Source: Welwitschia mirabilis
Taxonomy: Eukaryota > Gnetophyta > Gnetopsida > Welwitschiales
Length of the DNA stretch: 64,000 bases
Direction: 5' to 3'
Assembly (NCBI GenBank): GCA_051453625.1
Contig: JBOZIK010000001.1
Location: 245,611,561 to 245,675,560, forward strand
The translations under genes and the position numbers were made by a program. The notes under the pieces were generated by a model, which worked only from the letters and a program-made list of their open reading frames with translations, was not told the DNA's origin and did not search any database. Shown piece after piece: positions 23,537 to 35,215 of the stretch (the stretch's first letter is position 1; each line of letters begins with the position of its first letter).

Positions 23537-24915
23537 TAGCATGCCATAACAGATTATTTACAAAAGATAGAATCTCCAAACTGGGAAACTAGATTGACCC
23601 AAGTTGTGTTTTATGTGAGTTAGTAGTGGAATCAAGAGACCATCTTTTTTTCGAATGCCCTCCTTGTGCCCTCCTACTCTGGGCTGCTTTAAGCATAATA
23701 AACCTTTACCCCTCAGTTTCTTCATGGAATGGTCTGCTTTCTTAGTTTAAAGGCAAATGTAGATCAAAATCAGCTCAACACAGCATTCCCAAATTCATCT
23801 TTTCAGCATGCATTTATCATGTTTGGCAAGGAAGGAATGAAAACATTTTTAGAAAGCAAGATTTTGAACTCTCACATGTCATCAAAGAAATCAAATTCCA
23901 ACTTACTTACAAACTATCTACTATTCACCATCTTAAAAACTCCCAAAAAAATTGCATATGGTGCCAGATGGTCGGTATTTCCCCAATTTTCCTAGGAAGA
24001 TCTCCCCATATGTAGCTCAAGGGCTTATGTGAACCTGGAAGTAATGAGTTATCTACAGGTTTCCTATTCACTACCTAAGAATGCTCAAGCTATATGAGGA
24101 ATGGATAGGAGTCCATAGAACCTCCTCCCTTGATCCTCCAAGCAGCCTTCCAAATGTTTCCAAAGAAGAAGGCCTTGACTCCCCCAGAATTTAGTCAGAA
24201 AAATCTGCTCTCGCTTTCTTTAGAATTCATAGTGACCCCTAAAGATCCAACAAAAGTCTAGATGGAGCAGGTTTCCATCTGGTGATGGATTATTCTTGGA
24301 AGGAAAGATAATTCCCCCTCAAGGAAGCAAAGAGGGGGATCAGCCATAGATGATAAGGGTACTCTTTCAGTAGCAAGGTATGACTCTAGAACTAATTCTC
24401 AGCCATGGCGTCTGCTCAAGAAGAACAAAGAGATCCAAGGCCATTTTGGAGGATGTTGTATAATCCTTCTTGCATCAATCCTCATTCCTTAAAGCACACA
24501 GTCTCCACCTATATACTCGTCTACAGGCAATGCTCTTGGGAATGAGAAGATCTTAGTTGCAGGTCAAGGGCAGCTTGTGCCAAAGCCTACGCCACAATCC
24601 TCCTGGGCCTAGCATAATGGGTAGTGAAGCACATCATCAGGGCATTTCCTTAGAGCATGGTAAAGAATAGGCTACAGGTTTTTTTCACCAGCCCAAAAGC
24701 CTCTTCAGATCCTGTATGTAAGATTCATTAATGTTTTTTTTCATTTAGTATGGCCCATAGGGCCTTAGTTCACCCAGATCCACTTTAGTTTATTTTAAAA
24801 CCTGTTTCTTAGATCAGAGCGATCTGACTTCAGTGCTAATTTTCAGGTTCTTTGTATGAGTACATACTTTAAAGTTCCCAATAATGAAAACAACACAAAT
24901 TTCATTCAAAAAAAA
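23537..24915 (+). mobile_element. L1 LINE copy 1, continued: C-terminal domain and 3' UTR
   Basis: Begins TAGCATGCC, one base after the point where copy 1 broke off at 18666. Reads CVLCELVVESRDHLFFECPP, an intact-looking cysteine/histidine zf-RVT motif (near 23600-23665), then a 3' UTR of about 1.2 kb closely matching that of copy 2, ending ACAAATTTCATTC with an A8 tail at 24915. The clean complementarity with 13591-18666 means both are probably one element. Confidence 0.75.
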
Positions 24916-26455
24916 GAATAGTACTTAAGAGTTTTCCTAAACTATTATTAATAATAATCATTTTATAGTTATTTAAATCTAATTTATTTTCATTTTTCAA
25001 TAGCATGACTACCTTATTGATGCATCACTCCTTATTAAGATTGAACTCTAATCCCTGATTGAGTTTTCTTCAAACTTCTTCCCACACAAGAGTGCCATCG
25101 TGTTTTAGCATTTTTGCATATAAACCTCTTACATCTATAGCTTTATTTGATCTTAGTTTATTTATTTCTTTTATAGTTTCCTTTAATGATAAATATAATT
25201 TATTATTAAAAGGATGTCATGGCTCTACATTTGTTTGATTTGTAAACAAAGTCTGATAGAGAGTTTGAACCTCTTTAAATGAGAAGTTATATCCTATTCT
25301 CTATTTATTATGAAATAACTTTCAAAGACATTTTGACTCTATTCTTAACAAATGAAGGAGTTATACCTATATTTTACAAATGAAGTTTTTATTCTTATTA
25401 TGAATTAAAATTTTATATGTTTCAATTACTTCTAGATGATTAGCTTAATGTTTAAGGGCTATTTGAGTTTCCTTTCATTGGTTATTAATCCATGTTTTCT
25501 TTTTGTACTATGAATTTTTCCTATGTGATGAGCTATCACTAAAAGGAATTTTGCAATATTTCTAACATTCTTATATTTTCTTTAAATTTTAGATTAAAAG
25601 TCTTTTTTTAAGCTCATTAACTAACATACAAGATTTTTTCTTATACACTAGAAAATGTGTCAAGTTACTATAATGGTAAGTAATAGAGTCTAGTGAAAGA
25701 ATTTAATTAATTTAGAAATTACTTTAAACTATTTAATGCTAAGAATCTAGAGGATATGCAAAGGAAATATCCTTTAGTTTTGGAAATTTATTGATTCCAT
25801 TTATAATAACTACATTTAAATTTTGTTCCCAAGTTTCTTCCGTTACAATTAGTTCCATTGTCATTTAAGGACTTTTTACATTCATCATTTGTTTCTTAAT
25901 TCAAAAGACCTTGGAGATTCTATCTTATAATTAAAATTTTATCAGTAGTAATTTGTGTGATTAAATCACTATAAATAAAAAAACTTTGCTTTTTGAATAA
26001 AATTAATAATATATATGTTTAGATCTTGAAAAAGATAATCCCACAACAAACCTTTAATATTAAATTATGTAGCTTTACATGGACCAAAATAAAATAAGTC
26101 TAAAAAGAAAACTAATTTTTATTAAATAATCTTGATCCATACATGTAATGTATTTTCATCTATGTTTTTCATCTAAATGTGATTTTCAAAATTAATATTG
26201 ATTAGGATAGTTAAATCCTTGGATGGTCTTTCTCTTTATTCTTTTCTTTGATTTAGGAAATTCTCATTCTTTCAAGTTTCTATAATAGTTAAAATGTTAA
26301 AAGAATTAAAGAAATATATACCATGCAGAGCTTTAACTTTATCTACTACAAATCCTCGATAAAAATCCATATTAGAGAAGCTTTATACATTTCTTACGAA
26401 GTTATTTGAATACTTTGTCTACATAATTACTATAATTCCTTTCACATTTAGAAAT
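24916..26455. other. Unrecognised flank downstream of the LINE tail
   Basis: AT-rich, no LTR edges recognised. On the minus strand around 25120-25075 a short readable stretch, VRGLYAKMLKHDGTLVWEE, stands out from the surrounding stop-rich frames and could be a relic of a transposon or captured gene. I do not recognise the family. Confidence 0.35.
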
Positions 26456-26555
26456 NNNNNNNNNNNNNNNNNNNNNNNNNNNNNNNNNNNNNNNNNNNNN
26501 NNNNNNNNNNNNNNNNNNNNNNNNNNNNNNNNNNNNNNNNNNNNNNNNNNNNNNN

Positions 26556-27357
26556 CCTCCCCCTTTAATCCTTTAAGTAGCCTTCTAATGTGTCCAAAAA
26601 AAAAGGCCTTGACTCCCCTAGAATTTAACCCTTGTTCATAAAAAATCTACTCATGCTTTCATCAGAATTCGTAGTGACCCCCAAATATTCAATGAAGATG
26701 TAGATGAAGCAGGTTTCCACTGGTGATGTATTATCCTTAGGAGGGATGATAATCCCCTCTTAAGAAAGCAAAGTGGGGGGTTTGTCACAGATGATAAAGG
26801 AACTTAATTCAACATTAAGGCATGACTTTGGAGCCAATTCTCAGCCATCGCATCTACTCAAGAAGCATCAAAGAGATAAAAGACCATTTTGGAGGGTGTG
26901 GTATAATCCTTCTTGCATCAATCCTTACTCCTAACATAATATAGTCTCATCCTATATACTTATCTATAGGCATTGCTCTGGGAAGTGAGAAGATCTTCAG
27001 TTGCAGGTCAAGGACAACCTCTGTTGAAGCCTATGCCACAGTCCTCCTGGGCAGCATAATGGGTAGTGAAGCACATGTTTACAACGTTCCTTAGAGCTTG
27101 GTAAAGAAAAAGCCACAAGTTTTTTTTTACAGCCCACAAATAATCTCTAGATCCAGTATGTAATATTCATGAATGTATTCTTTTCTCCTTTAGTATGATC
27201 CATAGGACCCTGGTTTTACCTAGATCTACTTCAGTTTCCCTTAAAACCTATTTCTTAGTTTAGAAGAATCTGACGTTATGACTAACTTTCAGGCTCTATG
27301 TATGAATATGTAATTTAAAGTTTCCAATAATGAAAACATCATAAATTTCATTAAAAA
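26556..27357 (+). mobile_element. L1 LINE copy 3: 3' UTR fragment
   Basis: Matches the last 0.8 kb of the 3' UTR seen at 24115-24915 and 22440-23239, ending CATAAATTTCATTAAAAAAG. It is immediately followed by TTTACATCT, where the interrupted P LTR resumes. Its 5' part is lost in the gap at 26456. Confidence 0.8.
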
Positions 27358-27659
27358 AGTTTACATCTTCTCAACTAGATGTAAGATATCTTTTATGTGA
27401 TGAAAAACTAGAAAGAAATGGAGGACACAAACTTCTAACATTGCTATTGTTTATGAATCAAAATAATTTAGAAATTAATTATAGGCAAATATATAATATT
27501 AATATGATTTGTCTTTCTAAGAGTATAGAAATTTTAATAAAGTAGTAAGTATATTTTGATCCTAGGTTTCGTTGTATCTATTAGATAAAAATATTAAAGA
27601 AGAAAGAAAGAGAAAAGAAATAATAATGCTTACTTAGGATAAGAGTGAAGAGGATGTCA
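27358..27659 (-). mobile_element. P-family LTR, right part
   Basis: Continues the P LTR begun at 12751 and corresponds to 39740-40028. Read on the minus strand, the LTR begins TGACATCCTCTTCACTC at 27659; the other copy begins TGTAACACCCTCTTTACTC at 40028, a start typical of gypsy LTRs. Confidence 0.65.
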
Positions 27660-28760
27660 TAAAACTAGTATTAAAGTTCTAGGTTAACTTAAATGATACT
27701 TATGTTAAGCACTTATAAATTTATAAGAATGTAAATCAAATTAGATTTTTAACAAGCTTTCTCCTTAATAATTATAAATTTAGTAGTAATAACAAAACCT
27801 TAATTCCTAATAGCTATAAAGTTGATTATATCCCTAACAGTCTTAAATCATGAGTAAAATCAATTATATCTCTAATAATACTAGATTCCAAGATAACTTC
27901 AACTCCTACATAATCATGAGTTTCATCATATCCTTTAATACTCATGAATTCCATTATACCTCTAATTTTCATACAATCTAAATTTGTATTAAATTACATT
28001 TATATTAATTTCAATAATTATAAAGATTACATTAATCATAATATTAGCATCTTAATAATCTTATAAGTCAACTATATTTGTGATATCTCTAAAGTATTCA
28101 TAAGGTTAACTATAATCCCAACCCCTAGATGATGATTATGTTAATCATATTTATGATAATTCTAAATCCCTAAACAAACTAGAAAGGATGATGAATTCAA
28201 GTCATTAAAGACTTTATTACCTTATAGCTATAAATGATAATCATTTAGAACAATTCAAATTATCTTAATAATTCAGGATAATGACTTTATATGATTCCTT
28301 AAAGAGCTTAACCTTTTGTAGAAAAAATCTATAAATACATAAAAAATACCTTATAATTAGTAACCTTGAAAGTAATCACATATCCAACCACGTTATTCAT
28401 CTTAAATTATATGGTCAAATAACTTTATAGTGCAAACCCATATTCATAACTTGTAAATCTTATCTATTAAAAATAAAGAAAGGGGATAAACTTAATTAAA
28501 TACTTTAAGATATAGATAAGGATTCATCACATCATAATGATAACCATGTCCTTCCTAAGATTATAAAAATATTTCTAAGTTTAAACTTTAATGATATCTA
28601 TACTATATCTAAATATAACATCATGAAAATTTCCTCTTCTTTTAGATGCCTTGTCATCATTAATGAAACCTTAAAGTTAGGTTAGTTATACTAAGTAATT
28701 AAAATCAAGAGAATTTATAAGAGAATTAGCAATCTAATGATGGAAATTAATCCTCATTCA
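27660..28760 (+). mobile_element. Alpha-type leader (plus strand)
   Basis: Reverse-complement match to 6900-7960, the leader of the minus-strand alpha element, from about 27665 on. Its own 5' LTR is absent: the P LTR abuts it directly. No coding frame. Confidence 0.55.
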
Positions 28761-29862
28761 ACCTTAATCCAGAAGCATTAATGAATACCTTAATGTTATT
28801 CCTATCAAAAATAGTAAATCAAGGTCAAAACCCATAAGTAAATAATGGTATCAATCAATCTAAGGAAGTGGGTATGAGGAAATAAATTCAAATGTTTATT
28901 AAGCTAAATTAATTAAAGTTTGTAGTAGATTTATATCCTTCCAAATCTGAAGCATGTAAAAGTGATGTTGAAAAAATTATAGGTATATTAGGATGTGATG
29001 AATATGAAAAGGCTTCCTTAGTTACTTATATGTTATAAGGAGAAGCTAATCTATAGTGGGGAAAAAAATGACCAAATTAGGATATTTACAACTTTCATGA
29101 AGGAAATTCGAGTACATATTTAAGGAGAAGTACATTAACAAGTTCTATATTCACTAGAAGGTTACAAAATTCTACAACCTAAGATAAGCCAATAATGTAA
29201 CTGTAGCNNNNNNNNNNNNNNNNNNNNNNNNNNNNNNNNNNNNNNNNNNNNNNNNNNNNNNNNNNNNNNNNNNNNNNNNNNNNNNNNNNNNNNNNNNNNN
29301 NNNNNNNTGTCATCAGCAGTTAAACCTTAAAGTCGGGTCAGTAATACAAAGCAATCAACATCAATAGAATTTATAAGAGAATTAGCAATCTAACAATGGA
29401 AATTAATCCTCATTCAACCTTAATCCAAAAGTATTAATGAATACCTTCATGCTATTCCTATAAAAAATAGTAAATCAAGGTCAAAACCCATAAGTAAATA
29501 ATGGTATAAATCAACCTAAGGAAGTGGGTATGAGGAAATTAATTTAAATGTTTATTAAGCCAAATTAATTAAAGTTTATAGGAGATTTATATCCTTCCAA
29601 AGCTGAAGCATGGCTAAGTGATGTTTTAAAAATTATAGGTATTTTAGGATATGATGAATATGAAAAGGCTTCCTTAGCTACTCAATTGTTATAAGGAGAA
29701 GCTAATTTATAGTGGGAAAATAATGACCAAATTAGGATATTTACAACTTTCATGGAGGAAATTTGAGCACATATTTAAGGAAAGGTACATTAACAAGTTC
29801 TATATTCACTAGAAGGTTACAAAATTCTACAACATAAGACAAGCCAATAATGTGATTGTAGC
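28652..29862. repeat. Direct duplication flanking gap 29208-29307 (unmerged contig overlap)
   Basis: Copy A 28652-29207 (556 bases) and copy B 29308-29862 (555 bases), with the first part of gag present in both. Confidence 0.85.
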
Positions 29863-30005
29863 ATCTCATAATTGTAAATTTGTACAATTCTTAAGATGTG
29901 TGTCACATATACATCTAGATGAAGAAGCTAAAGCAAATATGTTTATTGATACTCTTATTCCTTCTGTTGCTACCATAGTATGTTTCAACCTAAGAGTCTA
30001 GCATA
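28905..30005 (+). pseudogene. Ty3/gypsy gag remnant
   Basis: Gag forms the virus-like particle of LTR retrotransposons. In copy B (29570-30000) the readable stretches follow the retrotransposon-gag order: PSKAEAWLSDVLKIIGILG, then EYEKASLATQLL, a broken GEANLxW segment, then FYNIRQANNVIVASHN, FVQFLRCVSHIHLDEEAKAN and MFIDTLIPSV. Between these blocks are stops and frameshifts. Copy A (28905-29207) holds only the first part. The match is to the domain pattern of plant gypsy gag, judged by eye. An imperfect primer-like TGGTATCAATC sits upstream near 28846 and may mark the start of the interior. Confidence 0.7.
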
Positions 30006-30020
30006 GGTTGTAAAAAAGGC

Positions 30021-31450
30021 AAAGATAGTAGAAAAACACTAGCAAAGATAATAAGAAATTAAGAAAAAATTCCCCCATGGGGGCATATCCTTAAGGGAAA
30101 TTAATTACAAATGTCTTATCAAAACAAGAATTAGCACTTTAAAAAAATAATTTTAGTAGTAGTAATAGTAGAAATAGGAATTTTAATTAAGTAAAGTAGA
30201 CTCTATTAAAAACAAATTAAAATATTCCTAGTTAAAGCTATCCAAGTAATTAACCTCAGAGATCTAACTTCCAATATACTCTTAGTTAGTATCATTACTA
30301 GAACTAGTATAATGTATATCACTGCTACTATTGTAAAGGAAATCATAGTGTAAAAGAATTTTCATTATGTAATAAAGATCTTTTCAGATAACAACTAGAA
30401 AATCCTCAAGGATGAAGAAGTATTCCTCAAATAATAGTGCAACTTCAAGCAACAGTAGGTAATCAAGGGATGTAATTTTAAAGCTTTATCATAGAAGGTA
30501 AGGACTTTATTAATAATAAAAAAGTAATTAATTTATTTAATTATGAAGCAATAAATTGCTTTATATCTCCTAGAATTCTTGTAAGAGAAAATTATGTTGT
30601 GCTCCAATTGAGGGATGTATAGAATTAGCAAATGAATCTATTGTTCCATCTAGAGCTTTGATAAGGTTAAGGAAACCTTCTTAATCATTTAAATANNNNN
30701 NNNNNNNNNNNNNNNNNNNNNNNNNNNNNNNNNNNNNNNNNNNNNNNNNNNNNNNNNNNNNNNNNNNNNNNNNNNNNNNNNNNNNNNNNNNNNNNAAAGA
30801 TAGTAGAACAAAACTAGTAAAGACAATAAGAAATTAAGAAAAGAATTCCCCCATGAGGGCATATCCTTAAGGGAAATCAATTAGAAATGTCTTATCAAAA
30901 TAAGAATTAGCACTTTAAAAAAATAATCTTAGAAGTAGTAATAGTAGAAATAGGAATTTTAATTAACTAAAGCAGACTCTATTCAAAATAAATTAAAATA
31001 TTCCTAGTTAAAGCTATCCACGTAATTAACCTCAGAGATCTAACTTCCAACAAACTCCTAGTTAGTATCATTACTAGGACTAGTATAATGGATATCACTA
31101 CTACTATTTTAAGGGAAATCATAGTGTAAAAGAATTTCCATTATGTAATAAAGATATTTTTAGATAACACCTAGAAAATCCTCAACTAATAGTACAACTT
31201 CGAGCAGCAGTAGGTAATCAAGGGATGCAATTTTAAAGCTTTATCATAGAAGGTAAGGATTTGCCAAATAATAAAAAAGTAATTATTAGATTTAATTATG
31301 AAGTAATACATTACTTTACATCTCCTAGAATTCTTGTAAGAGAAAAATTATGTTGTGCTCCAATTGAGGGATGCACAGAATTAGCAAATGGATCTATAGT
31401 TACATCTAGAGCTTTGATAAGGTTAGAAAACCTTTTTAATCATTTAAATA
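30021..31450. repeat. Direct duplication flanking gap 30696-30795 (unmerged contig overlap)
   Basis: Copy A 30021-30695 (675 bases) and copy B 30796-31450 (655 bases). The length difference is mostly a 20-base indel near 30406-30425, between repeats of CCTCAA, consistent with a real allelic difference. Confidence 0.85.
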
Positions 31451-31455
31451 AATAA
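30310..31455 (+). pseudogene. Ty3/gypsy zinc knuckle and aspartic protease remnant
   Basis: Copy A has YHCYYCKGNHSVKEFSLCNK (30317-30376), a CX2CX3HX4C knuckle whose last Cys is Phe. Copy B reads YHYYYFKGNHSVKEF, losing two more. About 160 bases on, LFNYEAINCFISPRILVRE (30534-30590) and FNYEVIHYFTSPRILVRE (31291-31344) align with the Asp-Ser-Gly-Ala-flap block of retropepsins; the catalytic Asp is Asn, so the enzyme would be dead. The frame continues with ELANGSIVTSRALIR to 31455. RT, RNase H and integrase, which should follow, are missing: sequence of the beta LTR type starts at about 31428. Confidence 0.65.
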
Positions 31456-31679
31456 TTAGATATTAGAAATTTAACAATAATAAATAACTTTAGTTTAAGT
31501 TGTTAAAAATAATAGCATTTGTAATAAAAGTAATACTAAAATTAAAAGTATTTGCATGATATTACTTTAGAATTTATTAAAAGAATAACTTCGAGTTATT
31601 ACCCTTATCAGTTAAGTTTAAAGATTCAGTTAATCATGGAAATTACTATTTCTTATGTATGCTTTTCTATTAATATAAT

Positions 31680-32224
31680 TTAACATTGGATTACTTGAAT
31701 TATCTTTGGAAATTAATTACAACTTGATATAGATTTCTTTCAATTATATCTTATTTATGTAATAGTGATTGAATGTGATTTAAAAAAATTGCTCATGTTA
31801 TTTATCTCATGTAGTTTAATTTATTTGTCAGATATTATTATATTATTATTCACACCCAGTGGCTAGACTTGGAAAGGAAGGGTAAAGGAATCCTAAACTA
31901 CNNNNNNNNNNNNNNNNNNNNNNNNNNNNNNNNNNNNNNNNNNNNNNNNNNNNNNNNNNNNNNNNNNNNNNNNNNNNNNNNNNNNNNNNNNNNNNNNNNN
32001 NTTAACATTGGATTACTTGACTTATCTTTGAAAATTAATTACAGCTTGATATAGATTTCTTTCAGTTATATCTTATCTATGTAATAGTGATGAAATGTGA
32101 TCTAAACGATATTACTCATGTTATTTATATCATGTAGTTTAATTTATTTCTCAGTTATTATTATATTATTGTTTACACCCAGTGGCTAGACTTGGAAAGG
32201 AAGGGTTAAGGAATTCTAAACTAC
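31680..32224. repeat. Direct duplication flanking gap 31902-32001 (unmerged contig overlap)
   Basis: Copy A 31680-31901 and copy B 32002-32224 are highly similar, with edges at the gap. Confidence 0.85.
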
Positions 32225-32316
32225 TTGTAGAAATCTAAACCTTACTTTCAGTCTTACTATTAGTTCTTTACTATAAATACTTAAATCCTCCTTGCTATTA
32301 GAGTCATACGTTACAA

Positions 32317-33188
32317 CTTAATTATGTGGATCTTGATTCAAATATGAGTACTTTGGATTTTCACTAAGAATAGGTGTGGACCTCAACCTTCTTTGTAAAT
32401 ACTTGTATGACTTATTCTTATATATCCTTGCATTGTTTTATTTTTTTTTGCATGTATTTGTATTTGGCAAAAGTCATATGAATGCAATATTCTTGTGTTA
32501 TTATGTGCGTGCTGAAGTTTTCATAAAATCTTATAGTCTTCTATTAATATCTTATGAGAGTCTTATAGGAGTTTGTATAGTTTATGTTTTATGTGAGCTA
32601 GTGAGTCCTAAGCTATGTTTTTATTAACTATTATAACTAAGTCCTATTGACTAGCCTTTTGTAAGCCATGCATATGATTACCTTGTCTGACTGTTTACCT
32701 ATGNNNNNNNNNNNNNNNNNNNNNNNNNNNNNNNNNNNNNNNNNNNNNNNNNNNNNNNNNNNNNNNNNNNNNNNNNNNNNNNNNNNNNNNNNNNNNNNNN
32801 NNNCTTGATTGTGTGGATCTTGATTCAAATAGGAGTACTTTGGATTTTTACTAAGAATAGGTATGGAACTCAACCTTCTTTGTAAATAATTATATGACTT
32901 ATTCTTATATATCCTTGCATGGTTTGATTTTCTTTCATGTATTTGTATATAGCAAAAATCATATGAATGTAATATTCTTATGTTATCATGTGCATGCTGA
33001 AGTTTTCATAAAATCTTATAGTCTTCTATTAATATCTTGTGAGAGTCTTCTAGGAGTTTATATAGTCTATGTTTCATGTAAGCTAGTGAATCCTAAGCTA
33101 TGTCGTTGTTAACTATTATAACTGAGTCCTATTGACTAGCCTTTTGTAAGTCATGCATATGATTATCTTGTCTGACCATTGACCTATG
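32317..33188. repeat. Direct duplication flanking gap 32704-32803 (unmerged contig overlap)
   Basis: Copy A 32317-32703 (387 bases) and copy B 32804-33188 (385 bases). Short frames appear twice here because of the duplication. Confidence 0.85.
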
Positions 33189-33610
33189 TTGTGTAATATT
33201 AAATTATGAAATTTAAAACTAGTCAAGGTAACCATCTATATAAACTTTAGAGAGTGTAACTTTCTATTGGGAGTGTCAAGGCATTGGGATCAGACTGCCA
33301 AATCAAAAAGGGGAGGTATGTGCATAACTTATATAATTAATACCCCCTTCTGACAGGGTGCATTTGGATTATTGGAACATATATTATGGACAACTGTAAC
33401 GAAATTAACATAAACTGATGAAAGGTCTTGGTTATCTCTCCTTGATGTGTAATCTTGTATCTTATTTTGAAGCCCTTTTTTCCTCCCTATTCCTTATCGT
33501 GGCCCATACTCAGAACTGTAATGGAATATAGTTCTCACACCATCTATGCATGTGCAAAAACAAATGCAAGCAATGATGCAGGAAAGAGCTAGCGATTGCT
33601 AATTAGGTAT

Positions 33611-34329
33611 CATCTCTGTGTTGCTTTAGTTATTATATAGATGTTATGTGATCAATATATACTTTAGTTACCACTTTTGCATGTTTATCATATGTACTTT
33701 GATAGATGAAACTGACAATTTTCGATTGTTATGTTATAGTTGTATAAAACAAACAGTTCTCCTTTTCCTTAAAGATTATAGCTATTTGTGAATCTTTCAT
33801 TGATTTATTGTTCTTTCTTGAAGATAAGATATTTATTCTTTTATTTCAGTTAATTATAGTAAATTGCTTGATGTGATGTAGATAATTTATCATGTTTTAA
33901 TCATGTTATTGTTTAAACATAAAAAAATGTTTTGTTATTCTTCAAAAGTCACAGAAATGTATATGATTAAAGATGATTAATATTAGTTGTGATCAAAAAA
34001 ACTTTAGCTTATGACAAGTGTTAACTATTTATTTAATAGTTGCTAACTTGATCATAGCTTTAGTCTAATGATTAGGTCAAGTGAAAGTTAAACTAGAGGT
34101 TAAGAGTTCAATTTTCCTAAGTGCAACTTTTATGCCCAAACTCCTATAACTAAAGATTAGATCAATGTTAATAACAAATTTGCTTTTGTACTGGCACATT
34201 TATTTGTATATTACATTATCATCTCATTGCGTAAGTCGAGTTGACATCTATTAGTAAATTAAATCGTCAACTTATTAATCAGTCATTCTTCTGCATCTAT
34301 CATATGGCTTTCACCTTACATCATATATT
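33611..34329. other. Unrecognised spacer, possible second SINE-like head
   Basis: AT-rich and without coding signal. Around 34041-34115, ATAGCTTTAGTCTAATGATT and GAGTTCAATTTTCC give a pair of weak tRNA-promoter-like boxes similar in layout to those at 5917-5975. Confidence 0.25.
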
Positions 34330-35215
34330 AATCCATCTACATATTCTCTCTCTCTCTCTCTCTCCCTCCCCCCCACATGAGAACCACCGGCGAACTCTAT
34401 TCGCGTCTCTCTTTTCTTCTCTCTTTTCAGGTGTTTTCTATGGTAGCTGCTGCAAATCGCACCTCAACATGGCCTCCCTTCTGCATTTGCCTTTGCCTTT
34501 GTAGTGTGTCTCCTGCCTCCATTCCTGCTCGTATCACAGCTGCCCCATGCTTCCCCCTTGCGTCCGCTCCATGCCACCCCTACTTGGCTCTCCATGTCTG
34601 TCGTCTTCTTTGTCTTCGCCTCCCTTTACTGTCTATGCCTTACCATGCCTGGCTCTTCTCTACACATCGTCACCTCCCCTCTGCTACTGTGATGCAGCAT
34701 GCCCGACACTGTCCCTGTCCATCTTATGCACTATTTACTATGNNNNNNNNNNNNNNNNNNNNNNNNNNNNNNNNNNNNNNNNNNNNNNNNNNNNNNNNNN
34801 NNNNNNNNNNNNNNNNNNNNNNNNNNNNNNNNNNNNNNNNNNCCTTGCCACCACGCATTCTCCCTCCTCCATGCGTCATCTTCCCTTCCAATGCACCTTA
34901 ACCCCTGCCTCTCAATTGGTCCTCACGTGTTTTCGCACTGGCATATTCTTCACCTCCCATCTATGCCTGAGCTTGCGTCGTTCCTCCCATTCTACGTTGT
35001 TCGTCTGTTTGTCCTACTTCGTGCACCTTCATCTCCATTGCCATAATGTTCTTATGCTCTCCTCGGTCCACATCCACACTCATTCACACTCACCATGGCT
35101 GTCTGCGGATTCCCTCTGTGTGCCCCTCTTCTCTCATATCTCAGTGTTGTGCGCCTCTCCTTCTTCACTCGTCTAACGCAGTCTCCTCACCATCCACCTA
35201 TGCGTTTTGTATCCT
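34330..35215 (+). other. C/T-rich compositional island of unknown nature
   Basis: Begins with a (CT)n run (about 34347-34366) and C8, then nearly 0.9 kb of sequence far richer in C than anything around it, with strong pyrimidine bias on the plus strand. Three overlapping frames stay open for 60-200 codons, but all give Leu/Ser/Pro/His-rich, Cys-spotted strings, and openness follows from the scarcity of A and G. A good 3' splice-like tract ends in CAG at 34430. A 100-N gap splits it (34743-34842). It could be the first exon and leader of a gene fragment captured by a transposon, or the C-rich leader of another retroelement. I do not call a protein. Confidence 0.5.

Larger units (their letters stand above)
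31428..33610 (+). mobile_element. Beta-family LTR-like segment (copy 2)
   Basis: Aligns in order with 3250-5350: the AATAATTA block at 31450, the block ACACCCAGTGGCTAGACTT (31855 and 32175), the CTTTGTAAATACTTG promoter-like block (32390 and 32880), and the terminal block AGTTCTCACACCATCTATGC near 33531. The first 70 bases or so of copy 1 are absent: the protease remnant runs straight into it. Two contig overlaps inflate it. Confidence 0.5.
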
